NCBI RefSeq assembly: GCF_019059575.1
Contig: NW_024881991.1
Location: forward strand, 1-64,000
Direction: 5' to 3'
Length of the DNA: 64,000 nucleotides
Source: Amphibalanus amphitrite
Lineage: Eukaryota; Arthropoda; Thecostraca; Balanomorpha; Balanidae
The position numbers and the translations under genes were made by a program. Below the pieces are notes generated by a model. The model saw only the letters and a list, made by a program, of their open reading frames with translations. It searched no databases and was not told the origin of the DNA. Below, piece by piece: positions 1 through 10,351 of this stretch; positions within the stretch are counted from its first letter, which is position 1, and every line of letters starts with the position of its first letter.

Positions 1-640
1 GGAGACCTAGCGCCCTGTTTGCTTTGCGCACTGTGCAGTCAATGTGGTCAGCAAACGTCAGTTTTTCATCAAGCACAATGCCTAAGTCTCGCATTTCCGT
101 CACTCTACCCAGGGATTCGCCGCCTAAAGTGTATAAGCCGGTGATTCGAGCGCGACGAAGTGAAAATGACAACACTCTGCACTTGCTGGGGTTGAGGGAC
201 ATGCACCACTGCTGCGACCAGTCGCACAGAGCATCTATCTGTCTTTGTAAGAAATCACAGTCCGCCTGGCGCTCTATCCTGTGATACAGTTTCACATCAT
301 CGGCAAACATCAGACATTTACAACTCACAGCATCAGGTAAATCATTGATAAAGCACGCGAACAGTAATGGTGAGAGCAAACTGCCCTCCGGCGTTCCGGA
401 CGGTACGGGGGTCCAGGCGGAACATTTGCCATTGAGCACCACTCGCTGCACTCTGTCCGTGAAGTAGGACTCGAGCCATGCTAACGCTCGGTCCGAGATC
501 TTGTAAGATTGGCTCAATTTATGTAGCAGCAATGCGTGGTTCACACTCTGGAAGGCAGCGCTATAGTCAGTGTATATCACGTCAGTTTGCTGCCCCTTGG
601 ACATGCTGTCCCAAGCGTCATGAAGCATGGTGGCCAAATG
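1..640 (-). mobile_element. LINE reverse transcriptase fragment (Jockey/CR1-like), 5'-truncated
   Basis: On the minus strand one frame stays open from about 636 to the left edge of the window, about 212 residues. It reads through recognisable non-LTR reverse transcriptase blocks in order: TDYSAAFQSVNH (palm, first Asp), GTPEGSLLSPLLF, the catalytic FADDVKLY box, and LNPSKCRVLSF of the thumb side. These blocks are typical of the Jockey/CR1 group of LINEs, which copy their RNA at a nicked target. The fingers region before ATMLHDAWDS is missing; homology stops at a 33-bp tandem repeat, so this is a 5'-truncated insertion, the usual fate of LINE copies. No stop is seen in this stretch, so the copy may be fairly young. 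The 3' part lies outside the window. The clade is my inference from motif wording. Confidence 0.85.
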
Positions 641-701
641 TACTGTTTTCATTCCGTTCAAGGCCGCTAAATGTACTGTTTTCATTCCGTTCAAGGCCGC
701 T
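636..701. repeat. Tandem repeat, 2 x 33 bp
   Basis: A 33-bp unit starting AAATGTACTGTTTTC occurs twice head to tail (636-668 and 669-701) with no differences that I can see. It lies exactly where the LINE homology ends, so it is either a target-site rearrangement or part of the truncated 5' junction. Confidence 0.85.
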
Positions 702-1485
702 AAAGAAACGCGGGATCGTGCGTGGGACATTGTCCGTTGTTGTTTGCCGCGCAGAGTTGTGCCGTGGTTTTGTGCCTTTTTCATCCGCTTCTTACTTATG
801 TCATATGTGTGCGTGAAGCTTTGATTTTGTTTTTGGTTATTGTGTGGCCGGTCAGTCAAACGCCCCTGTAGAAACCGGATGCTGCGTTTGATCGAGATGG
901 AGTCAGACGATGATTGCAGGCCAGAAAGCTAATAATATTGAAAAGAGGGCCGGTTGCGTGGCATGTCTGTTCAGAGTTGACATTTTGCTCTACTCCAGTT
1001 TATGACCTGAGAGCCTGGCTGGAAGTGACGGATCCAAACTTTTCACGTTAAAATGGCTGAGGGTGCAATAATCTGTAGTCTCTACATAGCGGGCTGGTAA
1101 AGGAGCGTCTTGCTATGCTGCACCATAGCTGGCTAGTGATTCTCTTTTGGCTAGAAATGGCATTTATCATTATCTCCACTGGCGAAAATGGCACTTGACA
1201 TCACCGAATGCAACGTTCATGTTGTTAGGATACATAAAATCAGGAAGATTACGCGAATTAGGTAGGCAGACGTGTAATAAAATAGGTGCTGGATGTTTTG
1301 GTTTTGGTGCTGAATCAGCAAACAGCAAATACGGAGTTCAACTAGACGATCTGGCAACTTTAGGCTGTGTGGAAGCAATTAGGTGTCAGATTCAGATATT
1401 AGGGTCGAATAAGCATTTTGGGGCTGATCAGCAATTAGGTGCCAGAAACAGCTTTTTAGGGACCAGAAACAAATATTCCCCTTTC
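702..1485. other. No gene recognised
   Basis: Mixed-composition sequence. Short open frames are present (for example 1147-1563, plus) but they lack recognisable domains and splice context. Phrases such as gaattaggt and caattaggtg recur loosely near 1256-1440, suggesting decayed repeat DNA. Confidence 0.4.
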
Positions 1486-2106
1486 CAAAGTAGTGATTTT
1501 GAGAGGCTCATATCTCAGCAGCCGCTTGGGCGATTGACTTGCGGCCTAATTTTTATAGGGTAGCTGCATCTTTACTACCAAAAATAGGATACTCTCGATG
1601 CATGTGGGTCACCCCCAGTGCACGTGCAAAATACAACAATAAGAGGTGTCAAATTTGTTCCCATTCTAATAACTCTGTAATTACTGGGGCGATTTCGCTG
1701 AAACTTGGCATACAGGTAGGCACCCACCAGGCAATGCATTCTCATGTGTTGAGGTTAAGGTGCTACTGCACGTGCGCACGTGCAGGGGGCGTTTCCAGAT
1801 CTCGAGAACGGCTGGGCCGATTGCGCTCAAATTTGGTACACGGTTGGAGACCGGTTAGTAGGGTGCCGTGCAAAAGTCAGTTTGGACCCCGTTTGCACGT
1901 GCGCACGTGCAGAATGCCGCTTCCAGATCTCAGGAACGGCTGGGCCGATTGCATTCAAATTTGGTACACCGCTAGCGACCTGTTAGAAGGGTGCTTTGCG
2001 CAAGCCCGTTGGAAGTACCCTCTCGCCCTTCCGCACGTGCAGGGCTCACTATCTCGCTCGCTCGTTCTTCGCCCAAAAGGCGTTTTACTCTGGGGGGGGG
2101 GGGGGT
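1486..2106 (+). repeat. CACGTGCGCACGTGC element, copy A
   Basis: Closely matches 50838-51447 and more distantly 55614-56330. It contains direct sub-repeats of about 120 bp, each holding the palindrome GCACGTGCGCACGTGC (near 1767 and 1897) followed by TTCCAGATCTC, AACGGCTGGGCCGATTG and CAAATTTGG. It ends in CTCGCTCGCTCGTTC...GGCGTTTTACT and a poly-G run. Open frames in it (for example 1539-2126) are by-products of the repeat. The family is not one I can name; copies B and C show inverted GAGCGAGCG/CGCTCGCTC ends, pointing to a non-autonomous DNA element. Copy A lacks the left end. Confidence 0.75.
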
Positions 2107-2797
2107 CGAAGTCTAGTTCATACTAGACTGGCAACCCCACGGCTGACGTCACGATCCCCAGCATGACGTCACAGCCCAGGGCATTGACCCCTTGAAGCTT
2201 GCAATGTTTGATGGTGCTTACAAACTGAACAAAGCTTGTACGTAACAAAAGAGTCATGCTTCTACGCTCGATAATGTGTTTATTGTGTTTTTAGCAGATA
2301 AAGCAGACAAAAATTGTTCAAAGGCAGAAACAGCGAGGTGTACGCCAGTCGCCACGCATCGATCTCATCGCATGTGGTGCCCCAAGAGGCGCATCATTGC
2401 ACCCGTGACCCCTCTTTATGTCCCTAAGGTCATTTCAGGTCAAGAATGGTCTCCAGCAGTTTTTTGTTTTACCGTAACCTTTGACAGAGATATGATTCTT
2501 GATTAAATAGCAACAAAAATACCTTAGTTGTGTTCAGCCCAACGATACAGATCGACTGATATGCATTACGCATTACGGCATTTTCTGGTCAAGACATGAC
2601 CTGGAAATGAGGTAAAATTGTCGAAATGACTTTTTGTGGTCAATTCAAAGTTTATTTGACGCGTATTGACGATAGGAGCACGTTTATCTGCATTTTTCCG
2701 GCGTAAAATCTCATGGAAATCCGTTGAATAAAGTTTAGGTCTGCGGAGTCGGAGTCGGAGTCGATCGGCGTCGACAGTTTTGCCCGGATTCAGAGTC
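2107..2797. other. No gene recognised; two TGACGTCA sites
   Basis: Contains two perfect TGACGTCA palindromes (2144-2151, 2164-2171), a short palindrome at 2111-2128, and a GGAGTC microsatellite run near 2747-2765. No coding potential that I can support. Confidence 0.4.
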
Positions 2798-3979
2798 TTA
2801 ACCCGCGCGGGGCTGGGGGGGTAAATTTCACCCCCCCTCGCGAATTTTTGCGATATCTCAAAAACGGCGGCGCGCAGCGCCGCCAAACTTTCAGTACCTT
2901 TTCTTACATCAATTTGACACGTTCCCTGAAAATTTGAGCGAAATCCGTCGGAAAATTTTTGAGAAATTGACGTTTTAGTGACGTCATGTTCGCCATTTTC
3001 GCCTCAAAAACGGCAAACGTTCAAACGCCGCTAACATCTTCATTTTTAAAGGAATCAAGACGTAACAAAAAAGGTTATACGTAATTTTACTTTTTCTATC
3101 AAATGGCTATCTCGGTTTTTTAAAAAATTTGGATTTTGGCCTAAATTTTTTCAAAAAACTGATTTTTTTGGGAAAATCATTATAAAATCCAAAATTTTGA
3201 GTCTATCGAAAAAACCGGAATATATGTCAGAGAAGTGGTCTATGTGCACCTACATACCAAATTTTAGAAGAATCGGTTCAAAAATGTGGGAGTTATTCAA
3301 AATTTTATGACGTCACGACACACAAATTTTTTGAAAAATGACTTTTTTGGAAGTTCTAGACCTCGTACGGAAACAAAAATAGCACCATTCGATTCGTCGT
3401 GAAAAACTGCATCAGATAGATACCTTTTTAGGCCATAACAACCAATTTCAAAATTTGACCTCACTTGACCTGACCTTGACCTGACCTCGACCTGAAATTC
3501 ATCCAGAGGTGGTCCATATCACTTATTGAGTGTGCTTATTGAATTCTATGAGTAAAATGACCCATAAAACATGTGTCGCACATGCCCTTTTCTATATTTT
3601 GTTTTTTGGTGACCTGACCTGACCTGACCTGACCTTGACCTTGACCTCTGAATGATATTGTATGCAACGAATATTGTCTTGGTAGCCTAAGAACACGTTT
3701 TGGGCGATCAGTCTCAGTCCATGACTCCATTCTTCGGCAACTACGGTGCAAGGCCGATACTGTAGAAACTTGCAATTTGTACCCTTGACCTGACCTTGAC
3801 CTTGACCTCAAACTTTAAATTAAGTACATTTTTTTAGTAGTTCGTGATGAGAGCTTTCGATTGGCGTTTGAATTTTCCAAATCGGACCATTAGTTCGGGA
3901 GATAACAGGGGAGGGTAAAATTTACCCCCCCCCCCAGCCCCGCGCGTTCGGCTGGAGACCCCAGCCCCGCGCGGGTTAA
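2798..3979. mobile_element. TTAA-flanked about 1.2-kb element (P1)
   Basis: Bounded by TTAA (2798-2801 and 3976-3979) with inverted ends CCCGCGCGGGGCTGG at the left and the complement at the right, each followed by a G-run or C-run. The interior has no coding sequence but carries runs of TGACCTGACCTGACC (3610-3647, 3783-3810), TGACGTCA and ATATCTCAAAAACGG. TTAA target duplication and CCC-starting ends are known hallmarks of piggyBac-type elements, so I infer a non-autonomous TTAA-targeting element. P2-P5 elsewhere in the window share the same design. Confidence 0.75.
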
Positions 3980-4529
3980 TCGACATGTCATTGTTCAAAT
4001 TTGTGGTCTTCGTCTGCTTGCGGAAAAATATTACGTTCGGTGACCTTTCCAAGACCGATGTTTAAGCTGAGTTCCTGTTCATCTTCCTGTTTTGGACGAG
4101 CTTTTGAGTAAGAAAAGCAAAAGGGTGTGGCTGCACCCGAAACTGCTTTTATTCACAGACAATAACGGGTGCGTATTATTTAGGCCAGGGTTCATAATGT
4201 CCAGGGCATGATGTGTCCAGTGCTCGAAATGGCCAGTGCCTTGAATTGGCCAGTGTTCATATTGTCCAGGGATTACATGGTCCAAATGTGGCCAACTGGC
4301 TGCAGATAGGGTAAATTCAAAGAGACCAGGGTTCATAATGTCCAGGGCACGATGTGTCCAGTGCTCGAAATGGCCAGGGTTCATAATGTCCAGGGCACGA
4401 TGTGTCCAGTGTTCGAAATGGCCACGGTTCATAATGCCCAGGGCACGATATGTCCAGTGTTCAAAATGGCCAGTGCCTTGAATGGGCCAGAGTTCATAGT
4501 GTCCAGGGATTACATAGTCCACCCAACCC

Positions 4530-4611
4530 AACCAAACCTAACCTATCCTAACCTAACCTAACCTAACCTAACCTAACCTAACATAACCTAACCTAACCTA
4601 ACCTAACCTAA
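4530..4611 (-). repeat. Interstitial (TTAGG)n / (CCTAA)n array
   Basis: About fifteen CCTAA units, a few degenerate, read on the plus strand. TTAGG is the usual arthropod telomere repeat. The array is internal and abuts a foldback arm, so it is not a chromosome end. Confidence 0.9.
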
Positions 4612-4670
4612 GGTAATGATGTTTGCCTACCGGGGATAAGGAAATAGTTTCTCGCATGAATAGATTGCAA

Positions 4671-4783
4671 GCAATAGTAAATCAAATATTTTTAGGTTAA
4701 GTGGTTATGCATCAGGCTTCAGGCCTTCGGCCTGAAGCCAGATACATAACCACTTAACCTAAAAATATTTGATTTACTATTGC
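4671..4783. repeat. Perfect 39-bp inverted repeat (hairpin)
   Basis: 4671-4709 and 4745-4783 are exact reverse complements, and the loop itself contains the near-palindrome GGCTTCAGGCCTTCGGCC. It lies at the centre of the foldback element. Confidence 0.9.
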
Positions 4784-5224
4784 CTATAATCTCTCCTAAG
4801 GCATTGCCTTCGGCACTGCACTGCTTCGCATTGAGCTGGTTCCGTGTTTAGTGACTATGTAATCCCTGGACACCATGAACTCTGGCCTATTCAAGGCACT
4901 GGCCATTTTGAACACTGGACACATCGTGCCCTGGACATTATGAACTCTGGCCATTTTGAACACTGGACACATCGTGCCCTGGACATTATGAACCCTGGCC
5001 ATTTCGAACACTGGACACATCGTGCCCTGGACATTATGAACCCTGGCCTCTTTGAATATACCCTATCTGCAGCCAGTTGGCCGCATTTGGACCATGCAAT
5101 CCCTGGACATTATGAACTCTGGCCCATTTAAGGCACTGGCCATTTCGACACTGGGCATAACGTACCCTGGACATTATGAACCCTGGCCAGAATGAATGCT
5201 CCCCGTTATTTATACATAACCACA

Positions 5225-5470
5225 GTTCTGACCGGGGTCGGAGTCGGAGTCGATTTTGGAAACCAGAGCCGGAGTCAGTCGGAGTCACCGAAAATCAATC
5301 GACTCCGCAGACCTGGCAGGGTCGCGGAGTCGAAGTCGGAAATAGAGTCGGCTGGAGTCGATAGGTAATGTACATATGCCCGCAGTCGGAGTCGAAGTTG
5401 GTTTTTGGAAGCCGGAGTCGGAGTCGGAGTCGGAGTCAGAGTCACCGAAAATCCATCGACTGCGCAGCCC
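5225..5470 (+). repeat. GGAGTC-type microsatellite
   Basis: Degenerate hexamer runs of GGAGTC/GGAGTCGGAGTC, with two copies of the phrase GTCACCGAAAATC followed by ATCGACT and GCAG. Simple-sequence DNA; no gene. Confidence 0.8.
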
Positions 5471-5635
5471 TGGACTTATAACGGTACCGGAATGAGCTGC
5501 TGTTGCAGAATGTCAAGTGTGTTCACACGATTTTCAGACACCAGAATCTGCATCTTAGATCGTGAAATGGTCATTTCATGGCTCTTCTTCAGGTTTCTAG
5601 TCAAGATCTGGTAGCCAGCGGTTCCTTAACCCGCG

Positions 5636-6639
5636 CACCGACGGGGGTCTGCGCCAACTTCGCAACGACGGGGGGGGGGGGGGCGGATGACCGCCCCCCC
5701 TGAGATCTCGAGAACGAAGCAAGATAGCGACAAGCGGTAAACGGCATCGGATATGCACGGCAAAGATCTACAATTTTTACTATGGTCATTTTCAGGTCAG
5801 GTCAAAGATGACGTCACAGGGGTCGAAAAAGTCAAAATGGCGGCGCTAGATATGGAGAGAGTTTTCTCGAATAACTTTCGAATTAGTCAAGATAGGAACA
5901 AACTAAGGGCATCATCGTGATCCTCTCGTCAATCCGCATCGAATGATATATATGTTGACCTCGAAAGGTCAAGGTCAAAGGTTGACCTCAGGTCACGTGA
6001 CCTCGAGGTCATCATGTATATCATTCGATGCGTCTTGACGAGCTGAACACAATGAGACCATCCACGCGTCTTTATCTTGTTCCTGTACGGAGTTATTGGC
6101 CAAAAACCTTTGGTGACCTTTGATGACGTCACATGACCTCACAGCTGCCCAACAGCAAAACAGACCTCAAGGTAGTGAAGGTTGATCGTATATGAAGTCA
6201 TGTAAAGTATATGGGGCCATTCCGACCCGTTTTAGTGGTAAAAACAGGGAGTTGATTTTTCCCCCATTGACTTATAATGGGGAGGTCGCGAAATTGACCT
6301 GACCTTAGGTCACCGATATCAAAATTCCGAGATATACAAATTGTAGCTACTAATGACCTAATAATATCCTGCGACTTTCAAAGGCCTCCGACATCTACTG
6401 TAGCTGTGGCACGGTGACAAAGTTGCAAAAAAGTGACTTGAGGTTGGGTCATTCAAATTGACCTGGTGACCTGACCTTAAAAGGTAGGAAGTTCAAACTT
6501 GCACACCATGTGTAAAATTGATGAGGTTATAGTCATACCAAATTTCGCGTAGCGCCGCGGTTTTCCCGCTATTCGCGAAAAACCTCAGGGGGGGAGGGGG
6601 GCGGATATCCGCCCCCCCCCCCGTCGGTGCGCGGGTTAA
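5636..6639. mobile_element. TTAA-flanked about 1-kb element (P2)
   Basis: TTAA at 5636-5639 and 6636-6639; inverted ends CCCGCGCACCGACGGG / complement. Just inside each end is a G-run joined to a GCGGATATCCGC-like palindrome. The interior holds AGCGACAAGCGGTAAACGGC (near 5737), CGAATGATATATATG with AGGTCAAGGTCAAAGG (5940-5980), and CATTGACTTATAATGG followed by GACCTGACCTTAGGTCA (6265-6310). The last block recurs in P3 and P5, so these three form one subfamily. No coding sequence. Confidence 0.8.
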
Positions 6640-6972
6640 ATTTCCCAGGCATCTTCTGGTTCTCTGGCGCCTCAGGTCTCTTGATTTCTCAACCTGTCGG
6701 CTGTCTCAACCGTTCACGGTTTTCTGAAGGCTTCTGAGTGGCGGCTCTTCCACCAGCTATATAGCTAAGCTGGTTGTTTCGTGATTCTTGACATATCGCT
6801 TAACTTCTGATTCTCAGACAATTTATGATCGATCACACTTAGATCACAAGGATGCTTCTACCGGGATAAAAACAGATATCTCTGTGTATCATTCACTTTA
6901 CCACCAGGGACTGGCGACTTGCATTCTGTATAACATAATAAGTCTTTATTCTTATTTCTTTACGCGCTGAAA
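6640..6972. other. No feature seen
   Basis: Unique-looking sequence between two TTAA-flanked elements; nothing supportable. Confidence 0.4.
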
Positions 6973-7447
6973 TTAAAGGGACCCTCTCACCTTCAAAAAA
7001 GTTAATGAATTGGCATGAAAGTGATGTCGCTCGGTTCAGAAAGAGCAAAAACGAATATCTACCAAATTTCATCGAAAAATATTCACCGGTTTTCAAGATA
7101 TTAGACTTTTACTTTTGTTTACTTTTTGGGATCTCCGCTGTTCCTAGCGACTTTATTTGAAAGTGCGGCATTTGTTGCGCGCAAAGTAGCATATACCACC
7201 GCGTGCTACAAAACGTTTTAGTCAAACATTTAAAAATCGTTAGATATCTGCGATGACGTCACACATTCAGAGGGTATTCCTATGCATTAGCCCCTCTGAA
7301 TCAAAATGCTGCAATTTTGAAATTCAATATTTCCGAATTAAGGCATTTCTCGATGTTGTGAGTGCCGAAACCGGTAATTGTGAGCCAGGGACCCCATTTT
7401 GGCTATCTCAACTCAAATCTAATGTTAAGGTGGGAGGGTCCCTTTAA
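6973..7447. mobile_element. TTAA-flanked 475-bp MITE (M1)
   Basis: TTAA at both ends (6973-6976, 7444-7447) and inverted ends AGGGACCCTCYCACCTT. A second copy with nearly the same interior is at 45603-46088. Short, non-coding and TIR-bearing, hence a MITE. Its TTAA flank suggests a piggyBac-type transposase. Confidence 0.9.
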
Positions 7448-7489
7448 CCACCTGTGTCTGGAAGTTGGAACCATGATATGATAAAGTAA

Positions 7490-8744
7490 AATTAATACAT
7501 ACTTTACGGTGCGTTCACTGGGGATTAACCGTGCGTTAATTCGAAGGTAGCCGTGCACCAATTTAAATTGGTGCACGCGCGTGCAGTGATGACTTTCTCG
7601 ACTGAAGTTTTTCGGAAGGGTCATTGACTTTATTCTAAGAATTCCATAAAAGGCCCTTTTAGTGTCATGGAGTAGGGGAGAGCGGGGCCAGTTGAACCAC
7701 TTTTTATATATTGACATGCACAGCGAGATCTAGTTGTCATATCGAAAAATGCACAAAACCATGAAAAAATATGCTCTTTTGGCTTCATTTTAAGGTATGT
7801 AAAATTATGTTTCAAACATATTTTGCTGCCAAACGCATGCTTATAAAACAGCTCTACGCCCGTTTCAAATGACCCCGATGCGAGGGTCAATTGAACCAGC
7901 CCATGGGGTCAATTGCACCTATCCTTAACAATGGGATGTTTTCCTCTTTAAGGCCACTTTCTTAAGGAGATATTTTGTCCGGTTTACTTTTCCAAATGCT
8001 ACATTCAATAGGTCGTTGGAAAGCTAAAAGTGCAAAGTTCCTCATAATAGGTGACATAAAGTACATAGACTATGGTAAAATGGGCGGATGAGGAAAATGA
8101 GAAATATCTCAGGCTATAGTGTGCTTTCAAGCAAAAGGCTGGAGAAAAAGGGGTCAAAAATTGAGCTCTTATTAAACTACTATTTCAGTTTAAAAGCTCA
8201 TTTCAAAGGTGGACTCTTTCCTTTAATGTTTACAGCCCCTGAGCAATAACCATTGCAAAGGTCACCGGGGTCCATTGAAACGGATTGTGGCCCTGTTTCA
8301 ACTGACCCTCAGAGAAGCGTTTCAATTGACCCCATCCGCTCCCGCCATCTCGCACGCGCCGTAAAGCACATGTCAAACGAGCTGGAGGGACGGCATCATG
8401 CTGAATGAAGGGCCAAATAAGGTGTTATTCCCCAGCCAGGAGTTCTTCTTTCAGCAAACAAAGGTATATGATATATCACAAAATATTCATAAAAACGATT
8501 TCTCCCAAACGCCCCTCAAAAACACAAAAACAGGTGTCAAATCAAAATTACCGTCCGTTTGCCGCCCAAACGCCGTTGACAAATGAAGTGGTCGAGCGCG
8601 GATGCGCAGTGGTGTCGGCAACGCCATATGTTGCATACTGTTGAAAATAAAGCCATGTTTCATCTGACCCCGTGTTTCAACTGGCCCCGCTCTCCCCTAA
8701 GTTTAATTTTAATTCCAATTCGCACCGTTAAGCATGTATTAATT
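7490..8744. mobile_element. Outer inverted-repeat element interrupted by N1
   Basis: 7490-7513 and 8721-8744 are inverted copies (22 of 24 bases; AATTAATACAT...ACGGTGCG). The left part has a palindrome GCACCAATTTAAATTGGTGC. The element N1 (7673-8699) lies between, so this appears to be an older element with a younger insertion. Confidence 0.6.
7673..8699. mobile_element. TIR element N1, TA-flanked
   Basis: Inverted ends GGGGAGAGCGGGGCCAGTTG with TA on both sides. The interior repeats phrases such as GGGTCAATTGAACC and has no transposase frame. TA flanks suggest a mariner-like or similar target preference; this is inference. Confidence 0.8.
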
Positions 8745-8748
8745 AGTT

Positions 8749-8909
8749 TAACACATGGTTTCCGTGCATAAATGGTTTTAACGCACTCGTGGATGGAATG
8801 GAGCACTTGTGCGTTAATGCACTCGTTTCACTCGTGCATTAACACACTCGTGCTCCAACCCATCCACGTCGTGCGTTAAAACCATTTACACACGGGAAAC
8901 CATGTGTTA
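8749..8909. repeat. Imperfect palindrome, about 80-bp arms
   Basis: TAACACATGGTTTCC at the left pairs with GGAAACCATGTGTTA at the right; TGCGTTAAAACCAT-type and GTGCATTAA-type sequence forms most of the arms, with the axis near 8829. Probably a foldback remnant related to the ends of the neighbouring outer element. Confidence 0.7.
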
Positions 8910-9029
8910 ATATATAATATTGTGCCAAAGCTAGATAAATTAGATGAGCCCCGAAATACAGGAAAATTTCCAAAGAGCTTGTTTTACCCTATTTCATAAC
9001 AAAACTATCTGCAAATACGAGATAGCGTC

Positions 9030-9284
9030 CCCAGTAAACATGCCGACGTCGGCCCGACGTCGGCCGACGTCGGGGTGACGTCGGCAACTCGGCATGGGCA
9101 TGCCGACGTCGGCCCGACGTCGGTCCAACCTCGGCACGACGTCGGCTGGATGTCGGATATGCCCGCATGTTCCGACGTTCAGCCGAGGTCCAGCCGACGT
9201 CGGGCCGACGTCGGACCGAGATCAATTGCTGAGGTCCAGCCGACGTCGGGCCGACGTCGGGGCGACGTCGGACCGACATCGGCC
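9030..9284. repeat. GACGTCGG palindrome array S1
   Basis: Starts CCCAGTAAACATG and continues as many overlapping CCGACGTCGG palindromes with short variants. The same opening and array recur at 9938-10247. CpG-rich and self-complementary; the open frames on both strands (Arg/Asp/Val repeats) are artefacts. Confidence 0.85.
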
Positions 9285-9842
9285 GCTGTTTTGACCGTTA
9301 AGTAATATAAAATACATGTTTCGTGTTTCATAAAGAGCTTCTGTATTCAAAATATCCTCAGGAAACTCAAATCTTCCTCCACGCCGCAACCCCCTGATCC
9401 GGACTGGACGGGAAACTTTATCCCATTTGGGATTGCCCGTAAGCCGAGCTCACCCGTAGCCGGGTGCGGTGAGTGCTTGGGGGCTGCTCGGCCTATCCTT
9501 TGGTCAGGCTCAGCCCCGGCAACTCACCAGGGCCGGGCCCAGTTCACTATATAGAAAGGCCAGTCGGCAAGTGTCACTTTGCCAAAGTGCCACTTATCAA
9601 AGGGACACTTTGGGAAACGTTGGTGCAGGTGTGTAAGAGTGGCTATATGAATCCAATTCCATTGTGGGGTCGCCCTTTCCAATAAGTGTCACGTAACAGC
9701 AATGGGACCAGGGACTCTATATGAACTGGACCCAGGGTGCTCGCCAAGAAGACCAAAGTCTCCATCCTATGATCCTTCTGGCTCTGAAATGGTCTTGTCA
9801 GACCGAAAGGGCATAACCCAACAAAACAAACCAAATTCGTTA
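9285..9842. other. No gene; weak inverted repeat
   Basis: A short inverted repeat (CCCAGTTCACTATATAG near 9538 and CTATATGAACTGGACCCA near 9715) brackets about 200 bp containing repeated CACTTT phrases. Nothing coding is supportable. Confidence 0.4.
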
Positions 9843-9937
9843 GCTGGTTGCGTGGTGTAGTGGTTAGCGCACTAACCTCGCGTTCGATTGACACGGGGTT
9901 CGAATCCCATCGCCGGATGATGCTTTTGGCGTGTTGT
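9843..9937 (+). mobile_element. tRNA-derived SINE head
   Basis: Reads like the body of a tRNA gene: an A-box-like GTGTAGTGGTTAGCGC and a perfect B box GGTTCGAATCC (9897-9907) at tRNA spacing, then GCCGGATGATGCTTTTGGCG and the CCCAGTAAACATG start of array S2. A related head lies at 58781-58885, and a 3' half (CTCGAATCCCGCCGCCGG) lies at 9966-9990. The acceptor-stem ends do not pair convincingly, so I call a SINE, not a functional tRNA. Confidence 0.7.
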
Positions 9938-10247
9938 CCCAGTAAACATGCCGACGTCGGCGACTGGGGGGCTCGAATCCCGCCGCCGGTTGATATTTTG
10001 GGCGCGTTGTCCCAATAAACATGCCGACGTCGGCCCCGTCGGTCCAACGACCAACAATCTCGTCAACCTCGGCAAACGATCTCGGCCCGACGTCGGCTCG
10101 ACGTCGGCTGGACTTCGGCTGGACGTCGGAACATGCGGGCATATCCGACGTCCAGCCGATGTCGGGCCGAGGTTGAACCGACGTTGGGCCGACGTCGGGC
10201 CAAGCCTCGGCCCGACGTCGGGCCGACGTCGTCATGTTTACTGGGTC
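9938..10247. repeat. GACGTCGG palindrome array S2
   Basis: Begins CCCAGTAAACATGCCGACG and ends CGTCATGTTTACTGGG (10231-10244), so the array is bounded by inverted CCCAGTAAACATG ends. Within it a fragment of the tRNA-like head and a second CCCAATAAACATG start occur (9961-10030). Confidence 0.85.
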
Positions 10248-10351
10248 CATAGCAACCGCCCATAGCAACGTGTTTGTCTGGACCGCGCATCTTGAAACTA
10301 AAGTAGATACTGAAGAAATAGTATGTAGTGCTCTAGCGAGGAACATCTTGA

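Larger units (their letters stand above)
4161..5217. mobile_element. Foldback element with about 48-bp sub-repeats
   Basis: The left arm (about 4161-4520) and right arm (about 4853-5217) are reverse complements over roughly 340 bp. Each arm is built of imperfect units with the core CCAGGGTTCATAATGTCC, GGGCACGATGTGTCCAGT and CGAAATGGCC. Between the arms lie a TTAGG-type array and a 39-bp perfect hairpin. Long subdivided inverted repeats with no gene are typical of Foldback-like elements. Open frames on both strands here are repeat artefacts. Confidence 0.8.

Noticed and set aside
1539-2126. 195-residue frame (and a close match at 50798-51472) as a conserved protein gene
   Set aside because: The similarity is that of the repeated DNA element; several frames are open at once and the peptide is a tandem-repeat artefact.
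4530-4611. Chromosome end
   Set aside because: The telomere-type array is short, partly degenerate and flanked on both sides by ordinary repeat DNA.
9846-9917. Functional tRNA gene
   Set aside because: A- and B-box-like sequences are present but acceptor-stem pairing is poor, the sequence recurs in degraded form, and it is fused to a repeat array; a SINE head is more likely.
9030-10247. CRISPR-like or other spacer-repeat array
   Set aside because: The units are overlapping palindromes without unique spacers, and the genome is eukaryotic.
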